Shown here: piece by piece, positions 50,532 to 52,134 of the stretch
Layout of the letters: each line of letters opens with the position of its first letter
Position numbering within the stretch: position 1 is the first letter of the stretch
NCBI GenBank assembly: GCA_964432995.1
Contig: CAYSPU010000003.1
Span: forward strand, 1-52,134
Source of the DNA: CAYSPU01 sp964432995
GTDB lineage: Bacteria > Verrucomicrobiota > Verrucomicrobiia > Limisphaerales > JAHDYP01
DNA length: 52,134 bases
Direction: 5' to 3'
Position numbers and translations under genes: made by a program
The notes under the pieces: model-generated
What the model was told of the DNA's origin: nothing
Databases searched by the model: none
Seen by the model: only the letters and a program-made list of their open reading frames with translations

Positions 50532-52040
50532 TCACTTCAGGTCGATCCGACCGACACGGTATCGCCCCTGGCCGTCCGGACTGGGTAGAGGCAGTCGGAT
50601 CCGCGGCGTTCCGTCGCGCTGGCCTACGGATACGAAGACGTCGTATGAGCCCGGTTGGACCGGAGGGGCATGGGTGGCCGAAGGTTGGACATGGCGGTAG
50701 GCAACAGTGAAGCATGACTCCACCGCCTGCGTTGGGGCTCGGCCGGGCAGGCCAACCTCGAGCCTGCGGACGTCGAAGCTCTCATCCACATGCGTCGACA
50801 CGATTCCGCCTTTGTCATCCTTGAGGGTAAAGGCCCAAAAGCCGCCGGGGTAGCAGGGAGCCACTCCGCCGTTGGCCCAGGAGGCTTTGACGACAAACGG
50901 TTCGCCCAGCGTCACCTTGCTGGGCCAACTGATCTGCTTCAGTTGAATTCGGTAGCCCAGGCGGCGGTTGATGCGGGTCACGGTCTCGCGGTTCTCCTCG
51001 AGTTCCTCCCGGGGCCACCAGTGGATCGACATGTAACTCGCGTGGTAGGCCTCAACGGATTGGAGCAGCAGGTCGCCGCTCCAGGCGCCGCGCGCCTTCG
51101 AACTGCCGTAGTGTTCGTGCTCGAGGATGACCGGCAGGCGCGGCCAGAACTCCTGGGCCATCTCGGCGTGATACCAGGAGTTGGGGGGTGCCTGCACCAG
51201 GATGCTGTCGTCCCGCATGGTGACCCCCTTGGCCAGCGCGTAATCCATTGCCGGGAAATGCCGGCCGGGCTTGCCCGACCCGGCGACGTCGTCGCTGATG
51301 CAGAGCAGGGTCTTCGGGAAGTGCCGGGCGTGAAGGTCGATGTGTTGCCTCACCACAGCAAGGGTTTGCTCCTCGTCGAGCCGGCTGCTGAAGCCGGTGT
51401 GGCCCTCGCCCCACATGCCGAACGAGCCGATGTCGATGAACGCGACGTTTGGATTCCCGTCGTAACGAAGTGCCATCGCGGCAAGGAAGTGGTCGAGCTT
51501 CTCCAGGAATACCGGGTCGAGATAGTCCGGATCCCAGAGCGGTCCGCCCGGCCTCGGGCCTTTGCCGAACTCGAACTCGATGCCCTTTGCGCCCGCATCC
51601 TGCACCCACTTCGGCGTGGCGTAGCGCCACCAACTCTCCGAGCAACTCACCCGAATGGCAATCTTCCTCCCCTTGGGGATCCAGCGCTGCGCGGGGGTAT
51701 CGAAGAGCGACCAGTTGAAATCGCCTTCCTGGGGTTCCAGGAACGACCAGGGCACGCGCAGGTAGATCACCGACAGGCCGGGCCAATCCTCGAGAGTGTC
51801 CGACGGTTCGAGTTTGGAACCGTAGTTCTCAATGAAGTTCGAGTAGAAGTGCAACGTCCAGCCCATGCCGGGGTTCACGAGGGCCTCGCCGGTGTCCGCG
51901 GGGCGGACGGTTACCGAGTCCTCCGCGGCGCTTGCCCGAGGAGCCCCGAGCAAGACCGCGGCAAGCCCAAGCAGACCGATCCGATGGATGAAAACGGGTC
52001 GGTTGACCACAGATCGGCGCACCCGTCCCCCATTCTTCAT
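50532..52040 (-). CDS. DUF4832-type secreted protein (glycoside-hydrolase-like fold)
   Basis: A 502-residue exported protein from ATG 52040, with a signal peptide (RIGLLGLAAVLLGAPRASA). The family start NPGMGWTLHFYSNF is followed by a TIM-barrel-like series: VIYLRVPWSFLEPQEGDFNW, KIAIRVSCSESWWRYATPKWV, FIDIGSFGMWGEGHTGF, and HEHYGSSKARGAW. A WGEG/E-rich region resembles glycoside hydrolase active sites, but the catalytic residues are not proven. The C-terminal ~120 residues are a DUF4832-like beta-sandwich (VTLGEPFVVKASWANGGVAPCYPGGFWAFTLKD). The ATG lies inside an AATGAAG-type repeat, which also gives the GGAGA ribosome binding site. It may act on polysaccharides outside the cell; no proof in the sequence. 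Confidence 0.8.
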   Translation of the reverse strand: MKNGGRVRRSVVNRPVFIHRIGLLGLAAVLLGAPRASAAEDSVTVRPADTGEALVNPGMGWTLHFYSNFIENYGSKLEPSDTLEDWPGLSVIYLRVPWSFLEPQEGDFNWSLFDTPAQRWIPKGRKIAIRVSCSESWWRYATPKWVQDAGAKGIEFEFGKGPRPGGPLWDPDYLDPVFLEKLDHFLAAMALRYDGNPNVAFIDIGSFGMWGEGHTGFSSRLDEEQTLAVVRQHIDLHARHFPKTLLCISDDVAGSGKPGRHFPAMDYALAKGVTMRDDSILVQAPPNSWYHAEMAQEFWPRLPVILEHEHYGSSKARGAWSGDLLLQSVEAYHASYMSIHWWPREELEENRETVTRINRRLGYRIQLKQISWPSKVTLGEPFVVKASWANGGVAPCYPGGFWAFTLKDDKGGIVSTHVDESFDVRRLEVGLPGRAPTQAVESCFTVAYRHVQPSATHAPPVQPGSYDVFVSVGQRDGTPRIRLPLPSPDGQGRYRVGRIDLK

Positions 52041-52134
52041 TCTCCGTTCTCCATTCAACATTTGCCCCCTCAACCCACCAACCTCCCAACCCTGAACCTC
52101 CCAACCGTGAACCTCCCAACCGTGAACCTCCCAA
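52031..52134 (-). repeat. Heptamer and 15-mer tandem repeat array, copy 3 (runs off the window)
   Basis: On the minus strand, heptamers AATGGAG, AACGGAG, AATGAAG, AATGGGG (52031-52060) follow four 15-mer units TTGGGAGGTTCACGG (two exact, one with CAGGG, one with GGTGG) at 52075-52134, which may continue beyond the window. The start codon of the DUF4832 gene (52040) is inside the heptamer part. Confidence 0.8.

Noticed and set aside
48046..50700. 884-codon plus-strand frame across the gap and VIT/VWA gene
   Set aside because: Antisense shadow; spans the Ns and has no recognisable domain, while the minus strand encodes VIT and VWA domains.

Overview
The window is about 52 kb of GC-rich chromosomal DNA that reads as a scaffolded draft or metagenome assembly, with two ten-base N gaps (1988-1997 and 48154-48163). 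Gene content fits the PVC group, most likely Verrucomicrobiota (Limisphaerales/Pedosphaera-like): an exosortase with an EpsI partner, a DUF1573-cytochrome c fusion, very large secreted alpha-2-macroglobulin and VIT/VWA proteins, a DUF4832 protein, and intergenic spaces full of short palindromic and heptameric repeats. The taxonomy is inference; there is no rRNA or other decisive marker here, and I found no tRNA, CRISPR array, insertion sequence or phage gene.

Bases 1-16,917 are a cell-surface polysaccharide region: a truncated GT4 glycosyltransferase, a WecG/TagA transferase, a GDP-mannose 3,5-epimerase-like gene broken by a gap and apparently chimeric, an exosortase plus its EpsI partner, a methyltransferase, two DUF362 proteins, a CapK/PaaK-like AMP ligase and a remnant of a second one, another GT4, an O-antigen ligase/polymerase-like protein with TPRs, and a GT2. 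A methylthioadenosine phosphorylase and a predicted small Cys-containing membrane protein are interspersed.

Bases 17,002-25,479 hold an atypical Ser/Thr kinase, a Sua5-type tRNA threonylcarbamoyladenosine enzyme on the opposite strand, and then the most interesting unit: a five-gene, tightly coupled operon (helical-repeat protein, J-like protein without a canonical HPD, divergent GrpE, Hsp70, zinc-ribbon protein) that looks like a dedicated second DnaK chaperone machine.

Bases 25,704-32,601 are metabolic and signalling genes: cysteine synthase, a cytochrome c-sugar dehydrogenase fusion, and a compact run of cyclic-nucleotide-binding-domain histidine kinase, cysS, DUF1573-cytochrome c and tmk. 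Bases 32,830-52,040 are mostly minus-strand secreted or envelope proteins (serpin lipoprotein, unknown 632-residue secreted protein, phospholipase D lipoprotein, alpha-2-macroglobulin, VIT/VWA protein, DUF4832 protein) with one plus-strand superfamily 2 helicase.

The intergenic DNA is notable. A ~125 bp element occurs three times (5094, 15197, 19426), an inverted-repeat element at least twice, and heptamer/15-mer microsatellites and GC-rich hairpins recur. They explain most of the spurious reading frames in the gaps.
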